Shown here piece by piece: positions 1 to 5,504 of a DNA stretch of 5,504 nucleotides. The position numbers and the translations under genes are program-made. Position 1 is the stretch's first letter. Every line of letters begins with the position of its first letter. The stretch comes from an uncultured Sutterella sp. (GTDB lineage Bacteria > Pseudomonadota > Gammaproteobacteria > Burkholderiales > Burkholderiaceae_F), in contig CAAGKD010000057.1 in assembly GCA_900770335.1 (NCBI GenBank), positions 1-5,504 of the forward strand. Reading direction: 5' to 3'. The notes under the pieces were generated by a model. It worked only from the letters and a program-made list of their open reading frames with translations. It had not been told where the DNA came from and made no database searches.

Positions 1-213
1 CTGCGGATGCGGCCGGGGCGCGGGGCGCGACATGCCCGGCGACGGGCGCATGAAGGCGCCGCCCGCCGGTCCGGGGCCATGCCCCGGGGGCGCCGCAAGG
101 GCGGCCGAAGAAAGGCCGAGCGCAAGAGCCGAGGCCGCGACGGCGGCGGCTCTCGCGAGCTCGGTCGCAAGACGCTGGCGGCGGGGGGATGTGCGGGCAG
201 TGTTCGGAGTCAT
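1..213 (-). CDS. Secreted hypothetical protein, N-terminal part (runs off left edge)
   Basis: Reading leftward from the ATG at 211-213, the frame stays open for 71 codons to the window edge, so the gene is 3'-truncated by the window. The N-terminus is a textbook Sec signal peptide: an n-region with several Arg (residues 7-14), an Ala/Leu-rich hydrophobic core (about 20-38) and an A-x-A site at 38-40 followed by APPGHGPGP. The predicted mature start is Pro-, Gly- and Ala-rich with scattered Met, Arg and His. The start is supported by GAGG seven bases upstream and by an in-frame stop at 259-261, with no other ATG between. I do not recognise the family. A Gly/Pro/His-rich start after a signal peptide is seen in small periplasmic proteins such as RcnB-like ones, but too little of the mature protein is visible to claim that. 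It is divergent from the gene at 509. I am fairly sure it is a real secreted protein; its function is unknown. Confidence 0.72.
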   Translation of the reverse strand, partial: MTPNTARTSPRRQRLATELARAAAVAASALALGLSSAALAAPPGHGPGPAGGAFMRPSPGMSRPAPRPHPQ

Positions 214-220
214 GGTCAGG

Positions 221-224
221 CCTC
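221..224 (-). promoter_or_regulatory. Ribosome binding site of the secreted-protein gene
   Basis: On the minus strand GAGG lies seven bases before the ATG at 211-213. This spacing is good for a Shine-Dalgarno element and, with the upstream in-frame stop, fixes the start of the secreted protein. Confidence 0.55.
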
Positions 225-239
225 GGGAGAAGCGCCTGG

Positions 240-258
240 GCGCCGGAAAATCCGGCGC
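240..258. promoter_or_regulatory. Perfect 8-bp inverted repeat with AAA loop
   Basis: GCGCCGGA (240-247) and TCCGGCGC (251-258) are perfect inverted repeats around a 3-base spacer. They would form a strong hairpin in RNA from either strand. The element lies 27 bases upstream of the secreted-protein ATG, so it would fall in that mRNA's leader, or it could be a protein-binding operator. No T-run follows on either strand, so it does not look like an intrinsic terminator. Confidence 0.45.
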
Positions 259-268
259 TCATGGGACG

Positions 269-277
269 AGTGTATCA
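269..277 (-). promoter_or_regulatory. Candidate extended -10 promoter element for the secreted-protein gene
   Basis: On the minus strand the bases read TGATACACT: a TGn extension followed by TACACT, which matches four of six consensus -10 positions. There is no good -35 at 16-18 bases upstream, but extended -10 promoters can work without one. Transcription would begin near 262, giving a leader of about 50 bases that contains the 240-258 hairpin. This is a weak call from sequence alone. Confidence 0.25.
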
Positions 278-382
278 CCTCGGACTCCGGGAAAAGCGCG
301 GCTGAGCGTTCCCAATCGTTTTTGGAAGAGCCTGAATTGTCACGAAAAACAACGAAAGGATGATCGAATCGCCCTCAGGCGT

Positions 383-400
383 CGCGTCTGACCGGACGCG
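383..400. repeat. 6-bp inverted repeat in the intergenic region
   Basis: CGCGTC (383-388) and GACGCG (395-400) pair perfectly around a 6-base spacer, TGACCG. It is close to the middle of the divergent intergenic region. It may be an operator or a chance GC-rich palindrome; no T-tract follows. Confidence 0.3.
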
Positions 401-441
401 GGAGCGGCGTTCGGTCCCAAGGCGATTCGTCGTACCATCCG

Positions 442-465
442 TTGCGTTATTCATTGCGTCATTCG
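442..465. repeat. Tandem 12-bp direct repeat upstream of the transposase-like gene
   Basis: TTGCGTTATTCA (442-453) is followed at once by TTGCGTCATTCG (454-465), matching at 10 of 12 positions. The pair lies about 45-65 bases before the start at 509, in an AT-richer stretch. Two head-to-tail sites 12 bp apart, just over one helical turn, would suit binding of a regulator in tandem, but no particular regulator can be named from the sequence. Confidence 0.4.
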
Positions 466-468
466 CAT

Positions 469-488
469 CTGGCGCCGCTGTGCGCCAG
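469..488. promoter_or_regulatory. Perfect 7-bp inverted repeat just before the ribosome binding site at 497
   Basis: CTGGCGC (469-475) and GCGCCAG (482-488) pair around a 6-base loop, CGCTGT. GCAT at 465-468 and ATGC at 491-494 could extend the stem past a 2-base bulge on the 3' side. The hairpin ends nine bases before the Shine-Dalgarno of the gene at 509, so in mRNA it could limit ribosome access, or in DNA act as an operator. Confidence 0.42.
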
Positions 489-496
489 ACCATGCT

Positions 497-502
497 GAGG
501 AG
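497..502 (+). promoter_or_regulatory. Ribosome binding site that selects the start at 509
   Basis: GAGGAG at 497-502 is a strong Shine-Dalgarno. Two in-frame ATGs follow, at 503 and 509. The first directly abuts the element, whereas the second is six bases away, the normal spacing. The second also gives a protein beginning MPIPEEI, which fits how I recall related proteins starting. Confidence 0.65.
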
Positions 503-508
503 ATGACG

Positions 509-913
509 ATGCCGATTCCGGAAGAGATCCGCAGGGTGCCGCGTCCGAGAAACACGGTGGTCGTTGACAACCGCAGGGACGGGCCGAACCGTTATGCCGT
601 CCGCGCGAGAAAGGCCGTCAAATATGTTCATTACGGCAATCCGCAGCCGATCAACGGAAAGGTGATCGGACACATCTTCGAGGGGCGCTTCGTTCAGATT
701 GAAGAGAAGTCCGGCTCCGCCGGGGCGTCTTCTTCGAGCAAACCAGCCGTCCTCGCGGAGAGCTCAGGGATCCTGCGCGCGGAGAGGGGCCGCTCCGCCG
801 AGGGCGCCGGATGCGTCGGCATGTCCGCGTCCGCGGCGTTGGGCGAACTGGTGCAGCGGCTCAATGAGGCGGGAGGATTGCCGACGAAGGACCGGCGCGA
901 TCCCGAGGAGTGA
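509..913 (+). CDS. Small protein with transposase-like N-terminal domain
   Basis: This 134-residue protein has two unlike parts. Residues 1-68 (MPIPEEI, then RPRNTVVVD at 12-20, RYAVR at 28-32, KYV at 38-40, NPQPINGKVIGHI at 44-56 and FVQIEE at 61-66) resemble, from memory, the N-terminal domain of full-length IS transposases found in Sutterella-like and other gut Proteobacteria. I cannot confirm this without a search. The remaining 66 residues are Ser/Ala/Gly/Glu-rich with a short possible helix (about 106-122) and do not look like a transposase core; no catalytic domain follows in any frame. The first half is visibly less GC-rich than pbpC, in keeping with acquired DNA. It may be a truncated IS remnant whose frame ran into unrelated DNA, or a small stand-alone protein that keeps only the N-domain. 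The strong ribosome binding site and intact frame favour expression. It is convergent with pbpC, with 58 bases between the stops. Confidence 0.6.
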   Translation: MPIPEEIRRVPRPRNTVVVDNRRDGPNRYAVRARKAVKYVHYGNPQPINGKVIGHIFEGRFVQIEEKSGSAGASSSSKPAVLAESSGILRAERGRSAEGAGCVGMSASAALGELVQRLNEAGGLPTKDRRDPEE

Positions 914-954
914 TCCTGCGCATGCCGGGATCTTCCGGACGAATCGGCCAAGGC

Positions 955-973
955 GACGCCTCGCTGCGGCGTC
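955..973. terminator. Possible hairpin between the convergent genes
   Basis: GACGCC (955-960) and GGCGTC (968-973) form a perfect 6-bp stem with a 7-base loop, overlapping the pbpC stop codon at 972-974. It sits between two convergent genes, where a shared terminator would be expected. Neither strand carries a U-tract after the stem, so an intrinsic terminator is uncertain. Confidence 0.25.
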
Positions 974-3539
974 ACCTCCTCACGCGCACCGTCGCCGTCC
1001 CGCTCCTGCCGAGGTCATCCGTCGCCGTGATGCGATGGTCGCCGGGCTGCGCGAACCATTCCATGGGCCTGCCGGGACTGGACACGCCGAGGAAATGCGC
1101 GCCGTCGTACCAGTAGACGAGCCTTGCGTCAGGGTCCGTTCCGGCGGCGAGAAGCGTGCGCGCCGCGCCCGTTGCGGGCGAGGCGACGAGGGTCGAGCCC
1201 GAGCGCGGCGAATGGATCATCGGCGCGCGGCCGGGCGCGGCCGTTGCGCCGCCCTCAAGGCTCGCGGCGCGCTCGCAGCCGAGCTCGTAGGGCGGGGGCG
1301 GGCGTTTGACGATCCCCGCGTCGAGGAACACCTTCTGAAAGTGCGTGGGCCAGAACTCCCAGACGGCCGGCCGCACGCCCTCGCCGGGCGTGCAGGCGCG
1401 CAGGCCCGTCGACTCGCGCACGAGAATCCGCCGGAAGACGCCCGAGTCGCGCACGCTCGTTCGGCCCGGGATGATCCAGGAGAGGGTCTTCCTGGGGCAG
1501 AGCTCAAGCGCGTCGGGCGAGAGGTCGCCCGTCGCGGCGCAGACGGTTTCGCGGGCGACGTTGAGCCGCCTGCGGGCGAGCTCGTCCTGTGCGAGCTCCT
1601 CGCGCGGCCATTTCGTCGCCGGATCGGCCGCGAGGCGCAGGGCTGCTTCCTTGAGCAGCGGCGGGGCGAGCCGCGCGCCCTGCAGCTGCGGATTGGGCGC
1701 GCCCGAGAAGTCGCCGAGCCAGGCGACGATCACGTAGGGGCCGACGAAGCCCGCCGCCCAGGCGTCGCGCCAGCCGTTGCTCGTTCCGGTCTTGTAGAGA
1801 AGCTCGCGGCGCGCGCCGTCGGCGGTGATGAACTCGCCCCGCGAGGCGAGCATCCGCCGGACGATGAAGGCCGCCTCGCCCGAGAGGAGCTCTCCCGATG
1901 CCGGCGCCGCGTCCTTCGCGAGGATCCGCACGGGCCGCACGAGCGCGTCGTCGGCAAGCGCGCAGTAAAGCCGCGTGAGCTCGCCCATCGTCACCTCGGC
2001 GCCGCCCAGGACGATCGAGAGTCCGTACCAGCTTCTGTCGTGCGGCAGGCGCACGCCGGCGCGCTTCAAGAGCGTCCAGAGGCCCGGATCGAGCCTGCGC
2101 TCGAGCTCCGCGGCGGGGAGGTTTCTCGAGCGCACGAGCGCGTCCTCGGCCGTCACCGGCCCTTCGAAGGCGCCGTCGGCGTTCTCGGGCGCCCAGCCGC
2201 CGAAGCTTCTCGGGCGGTCGATGAGAACGGTCTTCTCATGGATGAGCCCTTGCTCGAGCGCAAGTCCGTAGACGAAGGGCTTGAGGGTGGAGCCCGGGCT
2301 CCTTCGCGCATTCCATGCGTTCACCTCGCCCGCGATCGCGTCGTCATGCCAGTCGGCTGATCCGACGAGCGCAAGGAGCGAGCGGCTGCGCGCGTCCGCC
2401 ACGGCGAGGGCGGCGTTTCGCACGCCCCAGGGGCGCAGGCGCGCGACCGTGTCGCGCACGAGCCCCTCCATGGAGGCCTGCAGGGAGCTCCTGAGCGTCA
2501 CGTCGACGCGTCCGCCCGCGCGGCCTTCCGGAGCGCGCTTCATCCGCGAGAGCGCCATCTGCGTGAAGTGCGGAGCGAGAAACGGCAGGTCCGAGGCGTC
2601 CTGGATTTTGAGCGGCGCGCGCACGGCGTCGCGCAGCCGTTCGGGCAGGTACCCCGCGCGGATCATCGCGAGGCCAAGCCGGATGCGGGCGTCGTCGAGC
2701 GCGCCGCTCCCGCCGCGCGAGGGGCGGCGCTTAACGGGGTTCTGCGGGATGACGGCAAGAGCCGTCGCCTCGGCCGCCGAGAGCTTCTCCGAGGTCTTGC
2801 CGAACCACACGAGCGCCGCGGCGCCCGCGCCCTCGACGCTGCCGCCGTAGGGGGCGAGGTTGAGATAGGCCTCGAGGATCTCGTCCTTGGAGTAGTGCGC
2901 TTCGTAGCGCAGCGCGTGCCAGATCTGGCGGATCTTTCCGCGCGGCGTGTCCGTTTCGAGATGAAGCCGCATGCGGGCGAGCTGCATCGTGATCGTCGAG
3001 GCGCCCATGCGGCGCTCTCCGAGGAGCGTCTCGATTCCTGCGCGCACGAGCGAGCCCGGGTTGACGCCGCGGTGCCGCCGGAAGAGCCGGTCCTCGTAAA
3101 AGAGCGTCGCGTCGACGAGCCTGGAATCGATCTGCGCGAGCGGCGTGCGCACGCGGCGGATGCCGTCCGACGCGGGCGTGAGCCGCAGGAGCGTCCCTTC
3201 CGCGGAGCGAATCTCCGTGGAGAAGGGAACGCCGTCAAGAAGGGGCGGCGCGGGCGAGCGCTGCGCCCGCTGCCAGACGACGGTCCAGGCCCCCGCGAGG
3301 ACGAGGGCGATCATCGCGAAGATCATGACGAGGGCGAGGGAGCGCGAGAGGTACCTCAGGGGCTCGTCGGCGCGATCTGAACGCTCCGGGCGATCATTTC
3401 CCGCCTTCGCTTCCTTCGGTTCCTTCGCTCCGGCCGCTTCAGACGCCGCAGGCTCCGCGGACGCCTCCCGGGAGGCCTTCCCGGCCTCCCGGGAGGCCTT
3501 CCCGGCCTCCTCCCTGCGCTCTCCGGTATCGCGCGTCAT
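972..3539 (-). CDS. pbpC: Penicillin-binding protein 1C (bifunctional transglycosylase/transpeptidase)
   Basis: A class A penicillin-binding protein of 855 residues that polymerises lipid II glycan chains and cross-links peptides in the periplasm, anchored in the inner membrane. Order: charged Ala/Glu/Lys/Arg-rich cytoplasmic tail (1-62); one transmembrane helix (about 64-89); GT51 transglycosylase (about 110-295) with catalytic Glu149 in EDRLFRRHRG and GASTITMQLAR at 179-189, where TMQxAR is typical of PBP1C; transpeptidase (about 370-635) with Ser417-T-L-K420 in RSPGSTLKPFVYGLALEQGL, SRN at 471-473 and KTGTS at 583-587; and a BiPBP_C domain (about 770-853). All key residues are present. The protein is longer than E. 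coli PBP1C (about 770 residues), largely through the N-terminal tail. The ATG overlaps the A2M stop by four bases, and GGAG lies ten bases upstream. Family context: partner of the A2M in envelope defence and repair. Identification is very secure. Confidence 0.96.
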   Translation of the reverse strand: MTRDTGERREEAGKASREAGKASREASAEPAASEAAGAKEPKEAKAGNDRPERSDRADEPLRYLSRSLALVMIFAMIALVLAGAWTVVWQRAQRSPAPPLLDGVPFSTEIRSAEGTLLRLTPASDGIRRVRTPLAQIDSRLVDATLFYEDRLFRRHRGVNPGSLVRAGIETLLGERRMGASTITMQLARMRLHLETDTPRGKIRQIWHALRYEAHYSKDEILEAYLNLAPYGGSVEGAGAAALVWFGKTSEKLSAAEATALAVIPQNPVKRRPSRGGSGALDDARIRLGLAMIRAGYLPERLRDAVRAPLKIQDASDLPFLAPHFTQMALSRMKRAPEGRAGGRVDVTLRSSLQASMEGLVRDTVARLRPWGVRNAALAVADARSRSLLALVGSADWHDDAIAGEVNAWNARRSPGSTLKPFVYGLALEQGLIHEKTVLIDRPRSFGGWAPENADGAFEGPVTAEDALVRSRNLPAAELERRLDPGLWTLLKRAGVRLPHDRSWYGLSIVLGGAEVTMGELTRLYCALADDALVRPVRILAKDAAPASGELLSGEAAFIVRRMLASRGEFITADGARRELLYKTGTSNGWRDAWAAGFVGPYVIVAWLGDFSGAPNPQLQGARLAPPLLKEAALRLAADPATKWPREELAQDELARRRLNVARETVCAATGDLSPDALELCPRKTLSWIIPGRTSVRDSGVFRRILVRESTGLRACTPGEGVRPAVWEFWPTHFQKVFLDAGIVKRPPPPYELGCERAASLEGGATAAPGRAPMIHSPRSGSTLVASPATGAARTLLAAGTDPDARLVYWYDGAHFLGVSSPGRPMEWFAQPGDHRITATDDLGRSGTATVRVRR
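3463..3510. repeat. 21-bp tandem repeat, 2.3 copies, each with a CCTCCCGGGAGG palindrome
   Basis: Two identical 21-bp units (3463-3483, 3484-3504) and the first six bases of a third lie inside the 5' end of pbpC. On the minus strand they encode EAGKASR twice, residues 11-24, followed by EAS. Each unit holds a perfect palindrome, 14 bp in the first copy (3463-3476) and 16 bp in the second (3483-3498), so the early pbpC mRNA could fold strongly here. The in-frame 21-bp unit means copy-number changes would add or remove seven residues without a frameshift. Confidence 0.85.
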
Positions 3540-5504
3540 TTTCCGGCCGCTCCGTTCGCAGGTGCCGCGGCGGCGGGGCCGGCCTTCGCGTCAGGCTTCG
3601 CCTCCGTCCTCACGGGCGCGCTCTCTCCCTCGGCGAGAATCGTGATCCGCGAGGCGTCGCCGCGCGCGCGGATCGCCGGACGCGAGGCCGACTCGGCCGC
3701 GATCGGCGCGACGGCGAAGTCGCCCGGCGTCGTCGCCCGCACCGCGTACGTGAACTCCGTCGGCCCCCAGGAGGGAACCTCGCCCGCGAGCCAGGTCATC
3801 GAGGATTCTCCCCGGAGGAAGCGCCGCGCACCCTCGGGGCCCGCGCCTGCGGGGAGGGCGTAGGTCATGCCGCCCGGGAGAAGGTCCGTCACCGTGACGT
3901 CGTCGAGGCTCCCCAGGGAGGCGCGCACGCGCACGCGCACCGTGACGCGCTCGCCCGCGCGGAAGGTCGTCGCGGGGCGGCCCGAGGCGTCAAGGAACGT
4001 CCGCTCGACTTCTAACCCTTCGCGCAGCGCCTTCGGGGGATCGCCGCCCTCGGCCCTGAGCCAGCCGGACTGGACTGACTCCCACCAGAGCGCGGAGCCT
4101 GCGTCGGAAAGGGTGACGCGGGCCTCGAGGCACCCCGGGGCCGTGAGGCGGACGCCGCCGCCCGAGGGCTCGGCCTTGTCGGCGCCTTCGTCAAAGCCTG
4201 CGGCGCGCTTCGTGCAGACGAGCTCGATCCGGCGCTCCTCCCCGGATTCGACCTCAGGCTCCGCCTCTGCATTCGCCGCCTTCCGGGCGGAGCGCTTCGC
4301 GGCCCTTTCCGAAGCCGCGGAGATCTCGTCCAGGGCCGATGCGGAGGCGCCTGTGATGAGGGGGTCCAGGGGCGCGGCCGCCCCTTGGGCGAGCGTCCGC
4401 GCGAAGTCCTCGACCGCCATGGTCGAGAGGAGCCTGGCGGCCTCGGACCCGCCGAGCCCGGACCGGGCGAGCGCGGCCGCCGCGAGCGCCGTTGCGCGCT
4501 CGGGCGTCCAGTCTCCGCCCGCGCGGGCCGTCGAGAGCGTTTCGGCGACGAGGCGCGCGGCCTCCTCCTTGAGGCGCAGCGTCTGGTAGGACGCGGCGAG
4601 GAAGGCCGCCGCGGCGTCCTTCTCCCAGTTGGCGAACCGCTCCTCCATCGTCGCGCGCAGGGCCTCGAGCCATTCGGTCGTCATCGTGCCCTCGCGCGTG
4701 AGCACCCACAGGGCGTAGGCGGTCGTGCGCGCCTCGTCAAGGCTCTGCGGCTCCGTAGAGAGGCTCCGGACGAGCCGGTCGCGGACGAGGCCGATGAGCT
4801 GCGGGGGCAGCTCGCTTCCCGCCGGGGAGCGCGCCGCGGCGAGCAGGTACTCGAGCGACCAGGCCGTGAGCCCCTCGTCGGCGGGGAGCCATGGCAGGCG
4901 CCTCACGCCCGAGGGGCCGAGCGCGCCCTGGATCGCCGAGACGGCGCGGTTCTGGCGCTTCCAGAGGAGCGTCATGTCGCGCCCGGTGAGCGCGGTCGAG
5001 GGCGACTCGAGCGCGCGTGTGAGCTCAAGCGTGAGGGGCAGGGCCGCGGCGATCGCCTCGGCGACCGAATCCGCCGAGGAGGCGCAGAGCCCCTCCGAGC
5101 CCGGCTCCTCGGCGTCCCGCGCGAAGGGTTCTGCGAGCGCTCGGAGCAGTCCGTTCGGCGTCGGCGAGACCGTGATCTCCGTTCGGGCGCCCTGCGGATG
5201 GAGCTCGACGGGAAGCTCGAGCAGGTCGCCCGCGGGGTCCGCCGAATCGATGCGGCCGCCCGAGCGCACGCGCGTCATGACGGACGCGGGCCGCACGGCG
5301 ACCTCCGCTCGGCGCTCGGCGCGCAGATCCCCGGCCGCGGCCGTGACCGTGAAGGCCGCGCGTCCGAGCGAGGCGTCCGCGGGAATCGCGAACTCCGTCG
5401 ACGCGGCCGCGCCGCCCGTCTTCGGGAAGATCAGGGGGAGCGTCGCCGAGGCGGGGAGGAACCCCGCGGGCGGCCGGACGTCGAGGGCGCCCGCGGCGAC
5501 GGGC
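3536..5504 (-). CDS. yfhM: Bacterial alpha-2-macroglobulin, C-terminal part, apparently lacking the CxEQ thioester (runs off right edge)
   Basis: The frame is open from the right edge to a TGA at 3536-3538, giving 655 visible residues, so the N-terminal macroglobulin domains lie outside. The GTG at 5294-5296 is internal: the 69 codons before it continue the protein. Family role: a periplasmic, usually lipid-anchored, protease trap. Visible order: a macroglobulin-like beta region (about 1-105); an alpha-helical complement-like domain (about 112-400) with repeats such as TAWSLEYLLAAARS and TTAYALWVLT; a charged Lys/Arg/Glu linker (about 399-425); and the C-terminal macroglobulin domain with the hallmark DLLPGGM (540-546, DNA 3866-3886), RATTPGDF (589-596) and RPAIRARG (608-615). 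An Ala/Pro/Lys-rich tail ends the protein. These C-terminal blocks match E. coli YfhM in order and spacing. Where YfhM has YPYGCLEQ, this protein reads EGLCASSADS (Cys140, DNA 5084-5086), and no Glu-Gln pair occurs anywhere in the visible part. It is the upstream partner of pbpC, with a four-base overlap. Confidence 0.93.
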   Translation of the reverse strand, partial: PVAAGALDVRPPAGFLPASATLPLIFPKTGGAAASTEFAIPADASLGRAAFTVTAAAGDLRAERRAEVAVRPASVMTRVRSGGRIDSADPAGDLLELPVELHPQGARTEITVSPTPNGLLRALAEPFARDAEEPGSEGLCASSADSVAEAIAAALPLTLELTRALESPSTALTGRDMTLLWKRQNRAVSAIQGALGPSGVRRLPWLPADEGLTAWSLEYLLAAARSPAGSELPPQLIGLVRDRLVRSLSTEPQSLDEARTTAYALWVLTREGTMTTEWLEALRATMEERFANWEKDAAAAFLAASYQTLRLKEEAARLVAETLSTARAGGDWTPERATALAAAALARSGLGGSEAARLLSTMAVEDFARTLAQGAAAPLDPLITGASASALDEISAASERAAKRSARKAANAEAEPEVESGEERRIELVCTKRAAGFDEGADKAEPSGGGVRLTAPGCLEARVTLSDAGSALWWESVQSGWLRAEGGDPPKALREGLEVERTFLDASGRPATTFRAGERVTVRVRVRASLGSLDDVTVTDLLPGGMTYALPAGAGPEGARRFLRGESSMTWLAGEVPSWGPTEFTYAVRATTPGDFAVAPIAAESASRPAIRARGDASRITILAEGESAPVRTEAKPDAKAGPAAAAPANGAAGK
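3550..3553 (-). promoter_or_regulatory. Ribosome binding site of pbpC inside the A2M 3' end
   Basis: GGAG on the minus strand lies ten bases before the pbpC ATG at 3537-3539, within the last codons of the A2M gene. With the ATGA overlap, it indicates re-initiation or coupled translation of pbpC by ribosomes finishing the A2M. Confidence 0.5.

Larger units (their letters stand above)
214..508. other. Intergenic region between divergent genes
   Basis: No convincing coding sequence lies in these 295 bases. The stretch from about 300 to 470 is visibly richer in A and T than the coding DNA on either side, with A/T tracts near 318-322 and 343-350, as expected for a regulatory region serving two divergent genes. 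It contains hairpins at 240-258, 383-400 and 469-488, a tandem direct repeat at 442-465 and one candidate extended -10 element on the minus strand at 269-277. I found no convincing sigma-70 promoter for the plus-strand gene. Confidence 0.6.

Noticed and set aside
290..315. A sigma-E-like GGAAC element on the minus strand before the secreted-protein gene
   Set aside because: GGGAACGC is present, but no matching -10 lies at the required spacing.
7..391. Two overlapping plus-strand open frames near the left edge
   Set aside because: Both are Arg/Gly/Ala-rich with no motif and lie opposite the minus-strand signal peptide gene, which has a proper ribosome binding site and protein-like sequence.
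275..673. A 132-codon minus-strand open frame overlapping the intergenic region and the gene at 509
   Set aside because: It lies opposite the recognisable N-terminal domain of the plus-strand gene and has no recognisable motif; it starts inside that gene and ends near the divergent promoter region.
912..932. GATCC/GGATC inverted repeat after the stop of the gene at 509 as a terminator
   Set aside because: The stem is only 5 bp with an 11-base loop and no T-run follows.
699..2360. A very long open frame (553 codons) on the plus strand, opposite pbpC
   Set aside because: It is Arg/Ala/Gly-rich with no recognisable domain and lies antisense to a clear PBP1C with all catalytic motifs. Long antisense open frames are expected in such GC-rich coding DNA.
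2979..3011. GASTITMQ in PBP1C as a departure from the GGSTIT transglycosylase motif
   Set aside because: Ala at this position also occurs in active class A enzymes such as E. coli PBP1A, so it does not suggest loss of activity.
3463..3510. A CRISPR-like or mobile-element repeat
   Set aside because: Only 2.3 directly abutting copies exist without spacers, in frame within pbpC; it is a coding tandem repeat.
5294..5296. GTG as the start of the alpha-2-macroglobulin gene
   Set aside because: The same frame stays open for 69 more codons to the window edge with A2M-like sequence, and the family is far longer, so the GTG is an internal Val.

Overview
The window is a GC-rich bacterial segment, over two-thirds G+C by eye across the right-hand 4.5 kb. 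It is dominated by two genes on the minus strand: the C-terminal part of a bacterial alpha-2-macroglobulin (A2M), then a complete penicillin-binding protein 1C (pbpC). This A2M-PBP1C pair is a known arrangement in Gram-negative bacteria (E. coli yfhM-pbpC). With the very high GC and a small plus-strand gene resembling transposase N-termini I associate with Sutterellaceae and other gut Proteobacteria, I infer a proteobacterium, possibly a Burkholderiales/Sutterellaceae member. The taxonomic inference is weak.

Layout from left to right. (1) Positions 1-213, minus strand: the first 71 codons of a secreted protein with a clear signal peptide; the gene runs off the left edge. (2) Positions 214-508: an intergenic region between two divergent genes, less GC-rich than its surroundings. 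It holds three hairpins, a tandem 12-bp direct repeat and a candidate promoter. (3) Positions 509-913, plus strand: a 134-residue protein whose first ~68 residues resemble the N-terminal domain of an IS transposase and whose tail is unrelated low-complexity sequence. (4) Positions 914-971: a short convergent gap with a possible terminator hairpin that overlaps the pbpC stop. (5) Positions 972-3539, minus: pbpC, full length, with an unusual charged, repeat-bearing cytoplasmic N-terminus. (6) Positions 3536-5504, minus: the A2M 3' part, continuing past the right edge.

The A2M stop and the pbpC start overlap as ATGA, so the two are very probably co-transcribed and translationally coupled. The family model is that the A2M traps proteases that breach the envelope while PBP1C repairs the damaged peptidoglycan. 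The most notable point is that the A2M thioester region is inside the window but lacks the canonical CxEQ motif. A single Cys sits at about the expected place, yet the Glu-Gln and the preceding aromatic/Gly context are gone. If so, this pbpC-linked A2M cannot form the covalent protease trap expected of its class.

I see no tRNA, rRNA, CRISPR array or complete mobile element. Nothing here is clearly a wholly new system. The candidates for novelty are the thioester-less A2M, the stand-alone transposase-like N-domain gene and the secreted protein cut by the left edge.
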